From CAYVVT01 sp964454335 (GTDB lineage Bacteria; Fidelibacterota; UBA8477; JABMPR01): DNA of 64,000 nucleotides. Below, in pieces: positions 9,471 to 17,826 of the stretch. The notes under the pieces are model-generated. The model made no database searches, was not told the origin of the DNA, and saw only the letters and a program-made list of their open reading frames with translations. Position numbers and translations under genes: made by a program. How positions within the stretch are numbered: the first letter of the stretch is position 1; each line of letters opens with the position of its first letter. Location: the NCBI GenBank assembly GCA_964454335.1, contig CAYVVT010000004.1, positions 228,448 to 292,447 on the forward strand, given 5' to 3'.

Positions 9471-9730
9471 AGCAGCCTCCTGTTATCTATTCAATAAATC
9501 AATGCTTAAACCAGGTCTGGAACCCATCTGTTCCATTCCTGGAAAATTAGTTTGTATCACGATATTGATACCCGTATTTCTGATCACTGATCCATCTTCA
9601 ATTCGTTATGGTTCTCACAGGGAGGACACGACATGTCTCCTGTCCCGTTTTAATGACCAGACCCTATCAAGGTAAATAACGTTTCCAAACATTGCACGGT
9701 ATGCAAGTGCTTTTATCCCGGGGCAAATAA
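9471..9730. other. Intergenic region upstream of moxR
   Basis: About 260 bases between the moxR start and the rplU-rpmA terminator, with no credible ORF. It must carry the promoter of the moxR operon. AGGAGG lies next to the moxR start. An imperfect dyad around 9620-9647 (GGAGGACAC...GTCTCCTGTCC) is visible but has no clear function. Confidence 0.5.
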
Positions 9731-9756
9731 AAATCCCCCGGATTCCCAGGGGATTT
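9731..9756 (-). terminator. Terminator of rplU-rpmA
   Basis: AAATCCCC (9731-9738) pairs with GGGGATTT (9749-9756). On the minus strand the stem is followed by TTTTTATTT. It lies about 24 bases past the rpmA stop. Confidence 0.85.
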
Positions 9757-9779
9757 GATAATCATAGAAAAGACCGTGA

Positions 9780-10037
9780 TCAGGCTTCGGGGTAGACGCT
9801 GACCTGTTTCCGCTTACGATCCCTATGCTCGAAGGTAACAACGCCGTCGATCTTGGCGAACAGGGTGTCATCCCCACCGATACCGACATTGTTGCCGGGG
9901 TGGATGGAAGTGCCGCGCTGGCGCACGATAATACTTCCGGCAGTGACGAACTGACCACCATATGCCTTGGTTCCCAGACGCTTGGCGTGACTCTCGCGTC
10001 CGTTCTTGGAACTGCCAACACCTTTTTTATGTGCCAT
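9780..10037 (-). CDS. rpmA: 50S ribosomal protein L27
   Basis: 85-residue L27, a large-subunit protein whose N-terminus reaches the peptidyl transferase centre. It begins MAHKKGVGSSKNGRESH, the form without the cleavable Firmicute-type N-terminal extension, and continues with the conserved AKRLGTKAYGG and 'GNNVGIGGDDTLFA' segments. It ends at about the usual length. It follows rplU by two bases, the standard rplU-rpmA pair, and is closed by a strong terminator. Confidence 0.98.
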   Translation of the reverse strand: MAHKKGVGSSKNGRESHAKRLGTKAYGGQFVTAGSIIVRQRGTSIHPGNNVGIGGDDTLFAKIDGVVTFEHRDRKRKQVSVYPEA

Positions 10038-10039
10038 TG

Positions 10040-10609
10040 CTACTCTCCTTTGTCTGCCTTCTTAGCTGCCGAAGCCGCCTTGGTGGCTGGCTTCTCGGCT
10101 GCTGCCTTTGGCTTGGCGGCCGGCTTTTTGGCTGCCGCTTTTGGCTTGGCGGCCGGCTGCTTTGCCGTTGTCTTCTTGGCCGCAGGTTTTTTCGCTGCGG
10201 TTGACTTGCTCGCTGCAGACTTCTTAGCTGGTGCCTTCTTGGCCTTTGTATCAGCTGTATCGGCTTTTGCCGCTGCGGGTTTCTTCGCTGCGGGCTTCGC
10301 CTGAGCGATCTTCTCAACCTTGATGGTGGTTATACCCTGGCGATGTCCCTGTTTCTTCTGGTAACCCTTACGGCGTTTTTTCTTGAAAACGATGATCTTG
10401 CGATCGCGTCCGTGGCTCACCACGGTGCTGTCAACTTTGACATCCGTCAGTGCAGGTGTTCCCACCTTTAAAGCCTTGCCGTCTGAGTAAGCCAGTACGC
10501 GCTCAACACCGAATTTCTTTCCAGGTTCGACATTGAGAGTCGGGACGTTCAGGACCATGCCAGGTTTAACCTTAAACTGTTTCCCTGCAATTTCTACTAT
10601 CGCGTACAT
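10040..10609 (-). CDS. rplU: 50S ribosomal protein L21 with long Lys/Ala C-terminal tail
   Basis: Residues 1-102 are a normal L21 (MYAIVEIAGKQFKVKPG; conserved 'VVSHGRDRKIIVFKKKRRKGY'), which binds 23S rRNA. Residues 103-189 are an extra low-complexity tail of Lys, Ala and Pro in repeats such as AAKKPAAKPKAAAEKP, resembling histone H1 or bacterial histone-like tails. Typical L21 is about 100-105 residues, so the tail nearly doubles the protein. It is read through without a stop and shares the normal rpmA spacing, so it is not an obvious assembly artefact. It could add nonspecific RNA or DNA binding (inference). Confidence 0.95.
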   Translation of the reverse strand: MYAIVEIAGKQFKVKPGMVLNVPTLNVEPGKKFGVERVLAYSDGKALKVGTPALTDVKVDSTVVSHGRDRKIIVFKKKRRKGYQKKQGHRQGITTIKVEKIAQAKPAAKKPAAAKADTADTKAKKAPAKKSAASKSTAAKKPAAKKTTAKQPAAKPKAAAKKPAAKPKAAAEKPATKAASAAKKADKGE

Positions 10610-10667
10610 TGCTCCTCCCTTTTAAAAAAGCGCGGAAATATAGACGACTGGTCAAGGGGTGTCAACT

Positions 10668-10745
10668 GAATTAGCGAATTAGCGAATTGGCGAATTGGCG
10701 GATTGGCGGATTGGCGGATTGGCGGATTGGCGGATTGGCGGATTA
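10668..10745. repeat. Octamer tandem repeat G(A/G)ATT(A/G)GC, nine copies
   Basis: Nine complete 8-bp units from 10668 to 10739 plus a partial unit. They drift from GAATTAGC (two) to GAATTGGC (two) to GGATTGGC (five). The array lies between the divergent rplU and M23-family genes, where both promoters should be. The same unit recurs upstream of hisS at 32302-32330. Confidence 0.95.
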
Positions 10746-10754
10746 TGATTAAAA

Positions 10755-10778
10755 ACAATCTACGGCTTTAAAGATTGT
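10755..10778 (+). promoter_or_regulatory. Hairpin in 5' region of the EnvC-like gene
   Basis: ACAATCT (10755-10761) pairs with AGATTGT (10772-10778) around a 10-nt loop, ending 14 bases before the proposed ATG. No Shine-Dalgarno is seen there, so the hairpin may influence initiation or be part of the promoter. Function not known. Confidence 0.3.
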
Positions 10779-10792
10779 CGCTTATTTTCGCC

Positions 10793-11989
10793 ATGATGCG
10801 CTTTTCACTTACCATCGTGCTGATCGTCTTCGTTTTGGCCATAACGGGCCATGCACAGACCGAGGACCTTGATGAGAAGATCGAGACTCAGGCGAACAAG
10901 CTCGAACAGCTGCGCAAGGACATTGATAAGCTGAATGCGGAAATTGCCGGTAAGAAGAAGACAGAAAAATCAACCCTGAAAAGTCTGCGCCGGTTAGAGA
11001 GACAGATTGCCATGATCACTGACCTGAAGCGCGAACTCATACGTGAACGCAGTATGAAGCAGCAGCAAATCGATGTTCTTCAGGCCACGGTTGATGCCAA
11101 CGCAGCAAAGATCATGATCATGAAGGAACGCTACGCACGCCGGGCCCTCAAAGCATACAAGATGGGTACTCAACGGGATGTGGAGTTGCTCCTGTCTGCC
11201 GAGGATTTCAATGAGGTCATGCGACGAGGCATGTACTTTGGGGCCATCCACCGGGCAGAACAGCAACTGCTCAACGACCTTGAAGCTCTGATCACTGAGA
11301 ACACGCGCAACCAGGAACGTCTCCAGGGCCGCCTTGCTGAAGTCGATCAGAATATCAGCGAGGAAGAGCGTACCGCCAGGCAGCTGAGCCAGAAGAAAAA
11401 GAAACGCAACGCAGACCTGAAAAAGCTGAAGAAGGACCAGCGTTCTCTCAATCAGCAGATCGCGGAGAAAAAAAGTGCCATCGAGAAGATCGAAAAGCTT
11501 ATCGCCGATCTGGAATCACAGAAACAGGAGCGCCTGCGGGAACTTGCCCGAAGAAGAGGCATGACCATGGAACAGGCGGCCGGTGCATTCGCTAAAACCC
11601 GCGGCCAACTGAGCTGGCCCGTTGACGGGAGGGTCGTGGCAAATTTCGGGAACCAGAAGAATGAGCGTCTGGGCACCATAACCAACAATCCGGGAATTGA
11701 TATTGCTGCCGCAAAGGGCAAGCCGGTGCGGGCCGTGATGGACGGTATCGTGGTAGCGATAACCTGGATCCCCTCATTCGGGAATACCATCATCCTTGAT
11801 CATGGCGCAGGATATTATACAGTCTATGCCCACCTGGAAGAGATCCAGGTATCCATGAATGCCTATGTCCTTCGCGACCAGATTATCGCAAAGGTGGGTG
11901 ATACCGGCAGTCTTGATGGTGCCAAACTGCACTTCGAGGTCTGGCAAGGTGATAAGAAGGTCGATCCGCGGCTGTGGTTGAAGAAATGA
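10793..11989 (+). CDS. EnvC-like murein hydrolase activator (coiled coil plus degenerate LytM/M23 domain)
   Basis: 398-residue periplasmic protein with signal peptide (MMRFSLTIVLIVFVLAITGHAQ), a long coiled coil (about 25-260) and a C-terminal LytM/M23 domain (about 285-398). The M23 zinc ligands are degraded: the first His of HxGxD is Asn (NPGID), and the HLHFE motif reads KLHFE. That pattern matches EnvC/NlpD-type activators, which switch on amidases during septal peptidoglycan splitting, rather than active endopeptidases. The ATG at 10793 gives the cleanest signal peptide; ATG 10796 and TTG 10775 are alternatives. The stop overlaps holB as ATGA. Confidence 0.85.
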   Translation: MMRFSLTIVLIVFVLAITGHAQTEDLDEKIETQANKLEQLRKDIDKLNAEIAGKKKTEKSTLKSLRRLERQIAMITDLKRELIRERSMKQQQIDVLQATVDANAAKIMIMKERYARRALKAYKMGTQRDVELLLSAEDFNEVMRRGMYFGAIHRAEQQLLNDLEALITENTRNQERLQGRLAEVDQNISEEERTARQLSQKKKKRNADLKKLKKDQRSLNQQIAEKKSAIEKIEKLIADLESQKQERLRELARRRGMTMEQAAGAFAKTRGQLSWPVDGRVVANFGNQKNERLGTITNNPGIDIAAAKGKPVRAVMDGIVVAITWIPSFGNTIILDHGAGYYTVYAHLEEIQVSMNAYVLRDQIIAKVGDTGSLDGAKLHFEVWQGDKKVDPRLWLKK

Positions 11990-13128
11990 CCCTCTTCCAT
12001 CTCATTGGACAGGAAGAGGCACAGAGTCACTGGCAGCGGCTCATCGCCTCAGGCCGTTTGGGTCATGCCCATATCCTTGCAGGTAAAAGCGGGATCGGCA
12101 AGGACGCCCTGGCCTTTCGGATCGCTGCCGCATTGAATTGTCAGCATGAACAGGACAAACCCTGCGGGGACTGTCCCGCATGCCAGAAGTTCAAAACCCT
12201 GGAACATCCTTCGCTTTACCTGATCCACGCACTACCGCGTAAATCATCCAGTAAAACAGATCCCTACGAGGGCATCAAGGATGACCAACTGGAGGAGATC
12301 AGAGTCGAATTGGCCCGCAAAGCCGATTGGCCATATCATCGACTGCAGATCGAAGGGGCCAACGATATCCGTATCTCCGCGATCCGGAAATTGCGGACAG
12401 ATATATATCTCACCACCAATCCGGATGAACGCAAGGTGGTCCTCATCCTCCGAGCCCACAGAATGAACATCGAAGCAGCCAACGCCCTGCTTAAGATCCT
12501 GGAAGAACCCCCGGAGGGAGCTGTCTTTTTGCTGACAACCGAGTTCCCTGAACGATTGCCGGACACGATCCTCAGCCGATGCCAGATCCACCAGATGCAG
12601 GATATTACCTGGTCCAGGATCCGGTCCTATCTCCAGGATGAACAGGGTCATGATCCGGCCACATCCGAAGTCGCCGCCCGTCTCGCCCAGGGCGATCTCG
12701 AGCTCGCTCGACTCTATTGTGATGAATCCACGAGGGATTGGATCAAGCTTATAGCCCAGATTCAAGCGACGCTACAGCGATCCGATTTCAGCAGTGTCCA
12801 GGCGATTGTACAGGTTCTGCAGGACAAAAGTCTTTTTGATGACCCCCGCCGACAGCAGTTCCTTTCCCTGCTCATCCTCTATTTCAGGGACCTGGCCGTG
12901 AGTGGCCTGCTCCAGGAAGGGTCGATCTGGAACATTGACACACAGTCGGTCAGGGAGGCGTTTCCGGACATGGACGCCGCTAAAGCCATCAAATTGATCG
13001 AGGAATGTAAAGACAGTCTTGAGCGTAAAGTTTATTTGCCGCTTGCACTTACGTCTTTATTTTTGGGCCTGCGTATGCAGCTACGCGGGATTGGAATGAG
13101 CAATCTTGAGGAGATCGCCGCCTCTTGA
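11986..13128 (+). CDS. holB: DNA polymerase III subunit delta prime
   Basis: 380-residue clamp-loader subunit of the AAA+ family. It has a P-loop GKSGIGKD, a four-Cys zinc module (C-x8-C-x2-C-x2-C in the CQHEQDKPCGDCPAC region), an 'IEAANALLKILEEPPEGAVFLL' block with the delta-prime LLKxLEEP signature, and 'LSRCQ' (SRC motif). The ATG at 11986 overlaps the previous stop as ATGA, better than the GTG four codons earlier. It is followed by ricT and metG, the order also seen in Firmicutes. Confidence 0.93.
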   Translation: MTLFHLIGQEEAQSHWQRLIASGRLGHAHILAGKSGIGKDALAFRIAAALNCQHEQDKPCGDCPACQKFKTLEHPSLYLIHALPRKSSSKTDPYEGIKDDQLEEIRVELARKADWPYHRLQIEGANDIRISAIRKLRTDIYLTTNPDERKVVLILRAHRMNIEAANALLKILEEPPEGAVFLLTTEFPERLPDTILSRCQIHQMQDITWSRIRSYLQDEQGHDPATSEVAARLAQGDLELARLYCDESTRDWIKLIAQIQATLQRSDFSSVQAIVQVLQDKSLFDDPRRQQFLSLLILYFRDLAVSGLLQEGSIWNIDTQSVREAFPDMDAAKAIKLIEECKDSLERKVYLPLALTSLFLGLRMQLRGIGMSNLEEIAAS

Positions 13129-13309
13129 GAATAAAGGTACCGGGGCCGCCCGAACCAATTTACAAACCGGCGAGTTTCCACATTCCAAAAGGGACTGCTG
13201 AGAATTGCAGCCTGGCTCTGGCATACATTCTGCCAATTGCTGTATAGAAGAATACCCGGAATGCTGTATTCGCGTTCCGTTAACATGAATAAATGAGGTC
13301 ATTCCTCAC

Positions 13310-14239
13310 ATGAATGTCGAATCTTATACACCGAACAAACCTGGCTCCAACCCAAAATCCAACGTGGCCTATTTGCGGATCAGCTTCAAGAGCAACCGCC
13401 GCCAGACCTACATAAATGTCTGCAAAGACCTGCTTAAACCCGGTGATTATGTTATTGTTGAAACCGAGAACGGCCACGATCTCGGGATGATCTCTCCGGG
13501 TTGTAACAAAGCCATCGACTGCAGTCGCGGTCCCTGTGCAGATTCTGTCAAGCCCAACGAGAAAAATGGTAACGGGGTCCACAAACTCATCCGTAAAGCC
13601 TCTGAGGCAGAGATCAATCATCATTTTGAGAACCGTCGAGCTGAGACCGATGCCTTTCAATCAGGTCTGAACCTTATCAAGAAGAACAAACTGGATATGA
13701 AGCTGGTTGACGTGGAATACCAGCTTGACCGCAAGAAGATCACCTTTTTCTACACTGCTGATGAGCGAGTCGATTTCAGGCAACTGGTGAAGGATCTCGC
13801 TCATGTGTTCCGTACCCGGATCGAGATGCGACAGATCGGTGTCCGTGATTATGCCCGTCGTCTTGGAGGCGTCGGTCCCTGTGGCCAGGAGATCTGCTGT
13901 TCGCGCTTCCTTGAGGGCTTCGAACCGGTTACAACCCAATATGCCAAGGACCAGAACCTGCCTATCAATCCCTCGAAGCTCAGCGGTGCCTGCGGTAAAC
14001 TGAAATGCTGTCTGCGGTATGAATGGGATTTCTACCGGGAATCCCTGAAAGAGTTTCCGGATATCGGTATTCCCGTTGAATTCGAAAATGGGGTCGGTTC
14101 CATCGCCAGTCATGACTATCTGCAGCGACGCGTCACCATTACCTTCGAGAACGGCCTCCAAGAAGTGCATGAACTGAAAGCCATCAAATCCATCCTTAGA
14201 GATATGGATAAACGCAGCCAGGAGAGGAAAAACGCCTGA
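13310..14239 (+). CDS. ricT: RicT/YaaT-type PSP1 domain protein
   Basis: 309-residue PSP1-domain protein. In Bacillus, RicT is part of the RicAFT complex with iron-sulfur clusters that promotes mRNA processing; elsewhere its role is less clear. Two conserved double-Cys clusters are visible, GPCGQEICC (Cys191, 196, 197) and SGACGKLKCC (Cys228, 233, 234), with an extra CSRGPC at 71-76. No ricA or ricF is seen nearby. It lies between holB and metG, 180 nt after holB and 2 nt before metG, so it probably shares a transcript with metG. Confidence 0.92.
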   Translation: MNVESYTPNKPGSNPKSNVAYLRISFKSNRRQTYINVCKDLLKPGDYVIVETENGHDLGMISPGCNKAIDCSRGPCADSVKPNEKNGNGVHKLIRKASEAEINHHFENRRAETDAFQSGLNLIKKNKLDMKLVDVEYQLDRKKITFFYTADERVDFRQLVKDLAHVFRTRIEMRQIGVRDYARRLGGVGPCGQEICCSRFLEGFEPVTTQYAKDQNLPINPSKLSGACGKLKCCLRYEWDFYRESLKEFPDIGIPVEFENGVGSIASHDYLQRRVTITFENGLQEVHELKAIKSILRDMDKRSQERKNA

Positions 14240-14241
14240 AC

Positions 14242-16122
14242 ATGTCCCGATTCTATGTAACCACGCCGATCTACTATGTGAACGATGAGCCCCATATCGG
14301 GCATGCCTATACCACTATTCTGGCGGACGTTCTGGCGCGCTTCCATCGCAACCTGGGTGATGACACCTATTTTCTCACGGGTACTGATGAACATGGACAG
14401 AAAGTCCAGCAGGCGGCGGAAAAACGTCATGTCGAGCCGCAGGTTCACGTGGATGAGTATGTGAAGCGCTTTCAGCAGAAATGGGATCTGCTGGATATTA
14501 AATACGACCAGTTCATCCGGACAACGCAGGATAATCATAAACGTGTGGTCACCCACCTGCTGCAAACCCTGTGGGACAGGGATCTGATCTACAAGGATAC
14601 ATATGAAGGCTGGTATTCCGTTGCGGAGGAACGCTTCCTTACGGACAAGGAATACGAAGAAGGAGAATGGCGGGATGTGCGCAAGCTCTCCGAAACGAAC
14701 TACTGGTTCAAGATGTCAGACTACCAGGAACAATTGGTCAACTACATTCATGACAACCCAGGATTCATCCAGCCGGATTTCAGAAGGAATGAGGTCCTTG
14801 GTTTTTTGCGTCAGCCTCTTGGGGACCTGTGCATCTCCCGACCGAAATCAAGGTTGAGCTGGGGGATCGAATTACCCTTTGATTCAGAATATGTCACCTA
14901 TGTCTGGTTCGATGCCCTGACGAACTATATCTCCGCCATCGGTTATCCCGAAGATGGCGATATGTTCGGGAAATGGTGGCCGGTGGATTACCATCTTATC
15001 GGGAAAGACATTCTCACCACCCACGCGGTTTACTGGCCCACCATGCTGATGGCAGCCGACATCCCCCTGCCCAAGACAATCTTTGCCCATGGATGGTGGC
15101 TCATCGGTGACACCAAGATGTCAAAATCCCTGGGAAATGTCGTTCGGCCGCTGGACCTGGCTGACAAATACGGCGTGGATGCCCTGCGGTATTATCTCAT
15201 GCGGGAAATGACACCGGGACAGGACGCAAGCTTTACGGTGGAAAGCTTCGTAAAACGCTATAATTCGGATCTGGCCAATGACCTCGGAAACTTGGTCAAT
15301 CGCATTACCAAACTCATCAGCCGGCATTTCGATGACAAGCTTCCAGAGGTTGGCGAAGCCACACCGGAGGATGCTGACCTGGAACATCATGTCAGCCAGG
15401 TCAGGGAGAAGGTTGCTACTGAACTTGACCAACTGCGTATCAATTATGCGCTTCAGCATATCCTCGATGTACTACGGCAGATCAATCGCTACATGGAGGA
15501 TCAGTCGCCATGGAAGTCAGTAAAAACGGACAAACAGCGGGCTGGTACTGTCCTGTATAATGCGGCGGAAGCTTTACGCCTAAGCGCAGTGCACCTTTAT
15601 CCTGTGATGCCTGAGAAGATCGCCACTCTCCTGGAGGTTCTGGGAACTTCAACTGCAGCGCGTTTCAGCGAAGAGAATTGGTTCAGCTGGGGTCATATCC
15701 AGCCAGGTACAGCCATCGGTAGTACCGCTGGGATCTTCCCGCGTATTGAGGTTGAAGCTGATGACAGCCAACCCGAATCAGCAGACATGAAACTCAAAGC
15801 GGAGATCAGCTTCGACGAATTCCAGAAAATGGATATACGCATGGGGACGGTCATCAAGGCCGAAAAGCATCCCAATGCAGATAAGTTGCTCAAATTGCTG
15901 GTTGACCTGGGGGTTGAGCAGCGTCAGGTCGTGGCCGGGATCGCTGAATGGATCCAGCCCGAGGAACTCCTGGGTAGATCCATCGCTATTCTGGCAAACC
16001 TCAAACCTGCCAAGATCCGTGGAGAGATCTCCCGGGGCATGATCCTGGCCGCAGAAGACGATAAGGTCGTATCACCCCTGATTGGTCTGAAAGACACTGA
16101 GGATGGATCGAAGGTCCGCTAG
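14242..16122 (+). CDS. metG: Methionine-tRNA ligase
   Basis: 626-residue class I methionyl-tRNA synthetase. It charges tRNA-Met for initiation and elongation. Motifs are HIGH at 18-21, KMSKS at 292-296, 'FLTGTDEHGQK', and a C-terminal tRNA-binding OB domain (about 520-626; 'DIRMGTVIKAEKHPNADKLLKL', 'ANLKPAKIRGEISRGM'). The connective peptide lacks the Cys zinc knuckle, so it is the zinc-free type. The fused Trbp111-like domain is found in many bacterial MetRS. Confidence 0.97.
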   Translation: MSRFYVTTPIYYVNDEPHIGHAYTTILADVLARFHRNLGDDTYFLTGTDEHGQKVQQAAEKRHVEPQVHVDEYVKRFQQKWDLLDIKYDQFIRTTQDNHKRVVTHLLQTLWDRDLIYKDTYEGWYSVAEERFLTDKEYEEGEWRDVRKLSETNYWFKMSDYQEQLVNYIHDNPGFIQPDFRRNEVLGFLRQPLGDLCISRPKSRLSWGIELPFDSEYVTYVWFDALTNYISAIGYPEDGDMFGKWWPVDYHLIGKDILTTHAVYWPTMLMAADIPLPKTIFAHGWWLIGDTKMSKSLGNVVRPLDLADKYGVDALRYYLMREMTPGQDASFTVESFVKRYNSDLANDLGNLVNRITKLISRHFDDKLPEVGEATPEDADLEHHVSQVREKVATELDQLRINYALQHILDVLRQINRYMEDQSPWKSVKTDKQRAGTVLYNAAEALRLSAVHLYPVMPEKIATLLEVLGTSTAARFSEENWFSWGHIQPGTAIGSTAGIFPRIEVEADDSQPESADMKLKAEISFDEFQKMDIRMGTVIKAEKHPNADKLLKLLVDLGVEQRQVVAGIAEWIQPEELLGRSIAILANLKPAKIRGEISRGMILAAEDDKVVSPLIGLKDTEDGSKVR

Positions 16123-16136
16123 ACCCTGAAGACTGC

Positions 16137-16919
16137 ATGTCCACCGTACAGCTGATCGACACCCACTGCCATTTGAACCTGGCAAAATTCTTTGATGATA
16201 TCAACGCTGTCCTTGATCGGGCAGCAGAAGCAGGTGTAACCAGAATGGTAGCGGTCGGAATCGATCTGAAAAGTTCTGAGCAGGCTATAAAACTGGCGGA
16301 AAATCATCCACAGGTCTATGCCAGCGCGGGTATTCATCCAAATGATTGTCATAAGGCTCCCCAGCAGTGGGAATTGACCATTCTGGACATGCTTGATCAT
16401 CCTCGAGTGGTGGCTGTCGGTGAAACCGGGCTGGATTATTACTGGAAGGACAGTCCGCCTGAGCTCCAGCAGAGATTTTTCAGGGACCACCTGGACCTGG
16501 CCCTGGCGACGGGTCTGCCAGTCATCATCCACAACCGGGAGGCAGATGAGGACGTCCGTGATCAGGTGATGGAGCATGGCAATACGAAGGGCGTGTTCCA
16601 CTGCTGGCCTGCCCCCTGGGACATTGCCAGACCTTTGCTGGACAAGGATTACCATATCTCATTTACAGGAACGGTTACATTCAAGAACAACATCGAGGTC
16701 CAGAACGTCGCCCGCCAAATGCCCCTGGACCGACTGCTGCTTGAGACAGATAGCCCCTTTCTGACTCCTGCTCCCCATAGGGGGAAACGACCGAACGAAC
16801 CATATCATCTCGTGCATATCGCCGAAAAAATTGCCACACTAAGAGGATTACCGGTCGAGGAAGTCGGGCGGCAGACGACAATCAATGCAGAACAATTTTT
16901 TAGATTAAACCATGCCTAA
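16137..16919 (+). CDS. TatD-family metal-dependent hydrolase
   Basis: 260-residue TatD family phosphoesterase (TIM barrel), with reported 3'-5' exonuclease or DNA-repair activity in homologues. Metal-binding motifs are DTHCHLN near the N-terminus, 'GETGLDYYW', 'IIHNRE', and the late 'LLLETDSPFLTP'. It lies 14 nt after metG and overlaps rsmA by 8 nt, matching the metG-tatD-rsmA arrangement of many bacteria. Confidence 0.93.
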   Translation: MSTVQLIDTHCHLNLAKFFDDINAVLDRAAEAGVTRMVAVGIDLKSSEQAIKLAENHPQVYASAGIHPNDCHKAPQQWELTILDMLDHPRVVAVGETGLDYYWKDSPPELQQRFFRDHLDLALATGLPVIIHNREADEDVRDQVMEHGNTKGVFHCWPAPWDIARPLLDKDYHISFTGTVTFKNNIEVQNVARQMPLDRLLLETDSPFLTPAPHRGKRPNEPYHLVHIAEKIATLRGLPVEEVGRQTTINAEQFFRLNHA

Positions 16920-17703
16920 GGTCCTGAAGATACCAAAGCCTAAGAAACATTGGGGTCAAAACCACCTCCTGGATCACGGCATGTTATTGAAACTCATCCG
17001 ATCCATTCGTGCCAGAGAGGTTGATGACTTTGTCGAGATCGGTCCCGGATCTGGAACCCTCACCCGCCACCTGACGCCAATGGTAGGTTCACTGCTGGCC
17101 ATCGAAATCGATGAACGTCTGAAGGACCACATGCAGTTGATTGCAGATGAGTACGAGCATTTCTCTTACAGCATCGAGGATTTTCTAGACTGGGAGTGCC
17201 CGCCACGATTAAGGAATTTTCGGGTAGTGGGAAACATTCCCTACAACATCACCTCACAGATCATCATAAAGCTTTTCCTGATGCGCAAACACATCCAGGA
17301 CGCACATCTGCTCATGCAGAAGGAGGTTGCCCAGCGACTGGTGGCCGGTCCTGGTACGAAGGAATACGGGATACTTTCGGTATATACAGACCTTTTCTGT
17401 GACGCGAAATACCTCTTCGAGGTCAGTCGGAACGTATTCCGGCCCATACCCAACGTGGATTCAGCCTTTGTGCACATGAGTTTTGAGAATTCGGCCCAGA
17501 TGACGCCAATGGAAGAGAAGCGCCTGCGGATCGTGGTGCGGACCGCGTTCAATCAACGACGGAAAACACTGCGGAACAGTCTCAAGGTCGTGCTGGGAGC
17601 AAATCCGGAGATCCCGAACTGGATCGATCTGGACAAGCGTGCGGAGCAATTATCCCCCGCCGATTTCCTGAACCTCACCTTGTCACTCGAAGGCATTCGC
17701 TGA
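16912..17703 (+). CDS. rsmA: 16S rRNA adenine-N6,N6-dimethyltransferase (KsgA)
   Basis: 263-residue KsgA/RsmA, which dimethylates two adjacent adenines in the 3' hairpin of 16S rRNA. Visible are the N-terminal 'KKHWGQNHLLD', the SAM motif EIGPGSGTLT, the acidic 'IEIDERL', and catalytic motif IV NIPYNIT. The C-terminal domain has 'FNQRRKTLRNSL'. It starts inside the end of tatD (8-nt overlap). It is followed by about 120 bp of non-coding DNA before the sigma factor gene. Confidence 0.96.
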   Translation: MPKVLKIPKPKKHWGQNHLLDHGMLLKLIRSIRAREVDDFVEIGPGSGTLTRHLTPMVGSLLAIEIDERLKDHMQLIADEYEHFSYSIEDFLDWECPPRLRNFRVVGNIPYNITSQIIIKLFLMRKHIQDAHLLMQKEVAQRLVAGPGTKEYGILSVYTDLFCDAKYLFEVSRNVFRPIPNVDSAFVHMSFENSAQMTPMEEKRLRIVVRTAFNQRRKTLRNSLKVVLGANPEIPNWIDLDKRAEQLSPADFLNLTLSLEGIR

Positions 17704-17764
17704 TCACCAACACCAAATTCCCGCAGGAACATCAAAGAAACGTTGTGGTTTCTGTCTTGTGGTT

Positions 17765-17779
17765 ACTTGTGTCACAAGT
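17765..17779. promoter_or_regulatory. Perfect 7-1-7 palindrome upstream of rpoD
   Basis: ACTTGTG-T-CACAAGT, a perfect dyad in the short gap between rsmA and the sigma factor, about 48 bases before the ATG. It has the size of an operator half-site pair. No T-run follows, so it is not a terminator. The binding protein is unknown. Confidence 0.4.
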
Positions 17780-17826
17780 TAAATTGCCGCGCTTTTTTGT
17801 ACGCTGAAAGGAAGTGATAATACTTA

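Noticed and set aside
9620..9647. Imperfect dyad upstream of moxR as a terminator
   Set aside because: Stem pairing is weak, and no gene on the plus strand ends there.
10668..10745. CRISPR array
   Set aside because: Units of 8 bp are directly adjacent with no spacers.
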